From contig JAITQQ010000111.1 of assembly GCA_031288855.1 (NCBI GenBank), positions 1 to 13,082 on the forward strand: DNA of 13,082 bases, read 5' to 3'. Origin of the DNA: Prevotellaceae bacterium. Its GTDB lineage: Bacteria > Bacteroidota > Bacteroidia > Bacteroidales > UBA932. The notes under the pieces were generated by a model. The model saw only the letters and a list, made by a program, of their open reading frames with translations, did not search any database and had not been told where the DNA came from. Positions within the stretch are counted from its first letter, which is position 1. Each line of letters begins with the position of its first letter. A program made the position numbers and the translations under genes. Shown one piece after another: positions 12,340 through 13,082 of the stretch.

Positions 12340-13082
12340 TCAGTTTTTGCTTATCCCCAACCCCTTCTGGTATTCCTTCAAGGTTTCGAGCACGTTGCTC
12401 TTTACGTTGATGAACTTTTTGATGCCCTGCGCTTCGAGGTCGGGACGGCAGGCGGGGTCGCCGGCCACTACGAGGATGGCTTTATCGCCGATTTGCCGGG
12501 CGATTTGCGGCACGGTTTCGGCGTAATCGTCATCGGCAGCGCAGGCCACTATGATTTGCGCCTTGGCGGACAGTGCAGCTTTCGCGCCTTCTTCAATAGT
12601 TTCAAACCGGTTGTTGTCAACCACCTTGAAACCGGCGCAGGCAAAGAAGTTGCTGGCAAACTGGGCGCGGGCACGGCACATGGCCAAATTCCCGAACGTG
12701 AGCATAAACACCTCCGGACGCTTGCCGCTCTTGTCGGTGGCGAAGCGCAAGGCCTCAAACGCTTGTGCGCCGCGGTATTCTTCAATCGGCTCGGCAATCT
12801 TTTTCGCATCAACGTGCCGGTTGCTGCCGCGGGTTACGGTTTCTCCGGCCACATCGCTGCCCGCCGTTTCCGTAAAATTCGGATACTGGTTCGAGCCCAA
12901 CAGTATCTGCCGGCGCGTGGCAACGTTCATGTCGCGTTTTTGCGCGGATGCTTTTATTTGTTCCTGTATAAATCCTGCTTTGAACGCCGCGAGGTAACCG
13001 CCTTTTTCTTCCACTTGCTTAAACAGCTTCCACGCCTCTTCGGCAATGGTGTTGGTGAGCGTTTCGATATAATACGAGCCGG
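12340..13082 (-). CDS. mutA: Methylmalonyl-CoA mutase, small subunit (C-terminal part)
   Basis: Non-catalytic partner of the mutase heterodimer. The frame is open to the right edge of the window, so the N-terminus is missing; 246 residues are visible. They begin GSYYIETLTNTIAEEAWKLF, the end of the barrel region also seen in MutB ([11 protein letters not shown]), and continue into a degenerate cobalamin-type Rossmann domain. Where MutB has DGHDRG, this protein has TFGNLAMCRAR with no histidine, as expected for the small subunit, which does not bind B12. An internal GTG near 13014 could be called as a start by software, but the family similarity continues upstream of it. The TGA at 12340-12342 is followed by the YhcG nuclease gene rather than directly by mutB. 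Confidence 0.93.
   Translation of the reverse strand, partial: GSYYIETLTNTIAEEAWKLFKQVEEKGGYLAAFKAGFIQEQIKASAQKRDMNVATRRQILLGSNQYPNFTETAGSDVAGETVTRGSNRHVDAKKIAEPIEEYRGAQAFEALRFATDKSGKRPEVFMLTFGNLAMCRARAQFASNFFACAGFKVVDNNRFETIEEGAKAALSAKAQIIVACAADDDYAETVPQIARQIGDKAILVVAGDPACRPDLEAQGIKKFINVKSNVLETLKEYQKGLGISKN

Noticed and set aside
1..13082. CRISPR array, tRNA, rRNA, prophage or insertion sequence
   Set aside because: No spaced repeats, cloverleaf-like sequence, transposase or phage protein was recognised anywhere in the window.

Overview
The window looks like a chromosomal segment of a Bacteroidota (probably Bacteroidales) bacterium. Several genes are preceded by the Bacteroidota -7 box TAnnTTTG, one with a full -33 TTTG at 19 bases. 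Most start codons have no Shine-Dalgarno (SD) sequence. The rpsF-rpsR-rplI order and the Lrp/AsnC, HU and PiT/DUF47 proteins also fit this phylum. No rRNA, tRNA, CRISPR array or insertion sequence was seen, and no stretch without a gene exceeds about 235 bases.

Layout. The left edge holds the C-terminal end of a membrane protein (1-180, +), convergent with a leftward block of RNase G (rng), a 30-residue AURKAIP1/COX24 (bS22-like) basic protein and an HU-family DNA-binding protein. A divergent promoter region separates HU from a rightward Lrp/AsnC regulator. Next come a leftward UPF0306/YhbP-like flavin-fold protein, then rightward comF and hutI (imidazolonepropionase). The hutI end overlaps the convergent rplI, last gene of the leftward rpsF-rpsR-rplI operon. 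A rightward pair follows: a DUF47 (PhoU-like) protein and a PiT phosphate permease. A rightward XRE-family regulator with a palindromic operator-like upstream region comes next. The right third is leftward: methylmalonyl-CoA mutase small subunit (mutA, cut by the window edge), a DUF1016/YhcG PDDEXK nuclease, then the mutase large subunit (mutB).

How the genes work together. The rng/bS22/HU and rpsF-rpsR-rplI blocks are RNA-processing and translation housekeeping. DUF47 plus PiT form a phosphate uptake unit. MutA and MutB form the B12-dependent mutase that interconverts succinyl-CoA and methylmalonyl-CoA, used in propionate formation by many Bacteroidales. HutI is one step of histidine breakdown; no other hut gene is in the window.

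Most interesting signals: (1) rpsR and rplI are the only genes here with strong, well-placed SD sequences, and rpsR encodes bS18, one of the proteins thought to hide the anti-SD in Bacteroidota ribosomes; (2) an AT-richer nuclease gene separates mutA from mutB; (3) that nuclease gene carries two in-frame palindromes that encode almost the same peptide on both strands; (4) several -7 boxes lie 4-6 bases from the start codon, suggesting leaderless mRNAs; (5) the XRE gene has a 12-bp-arm inverted repeat over its likely promoter. All homology calls are from memory of family motifs; no search was run.
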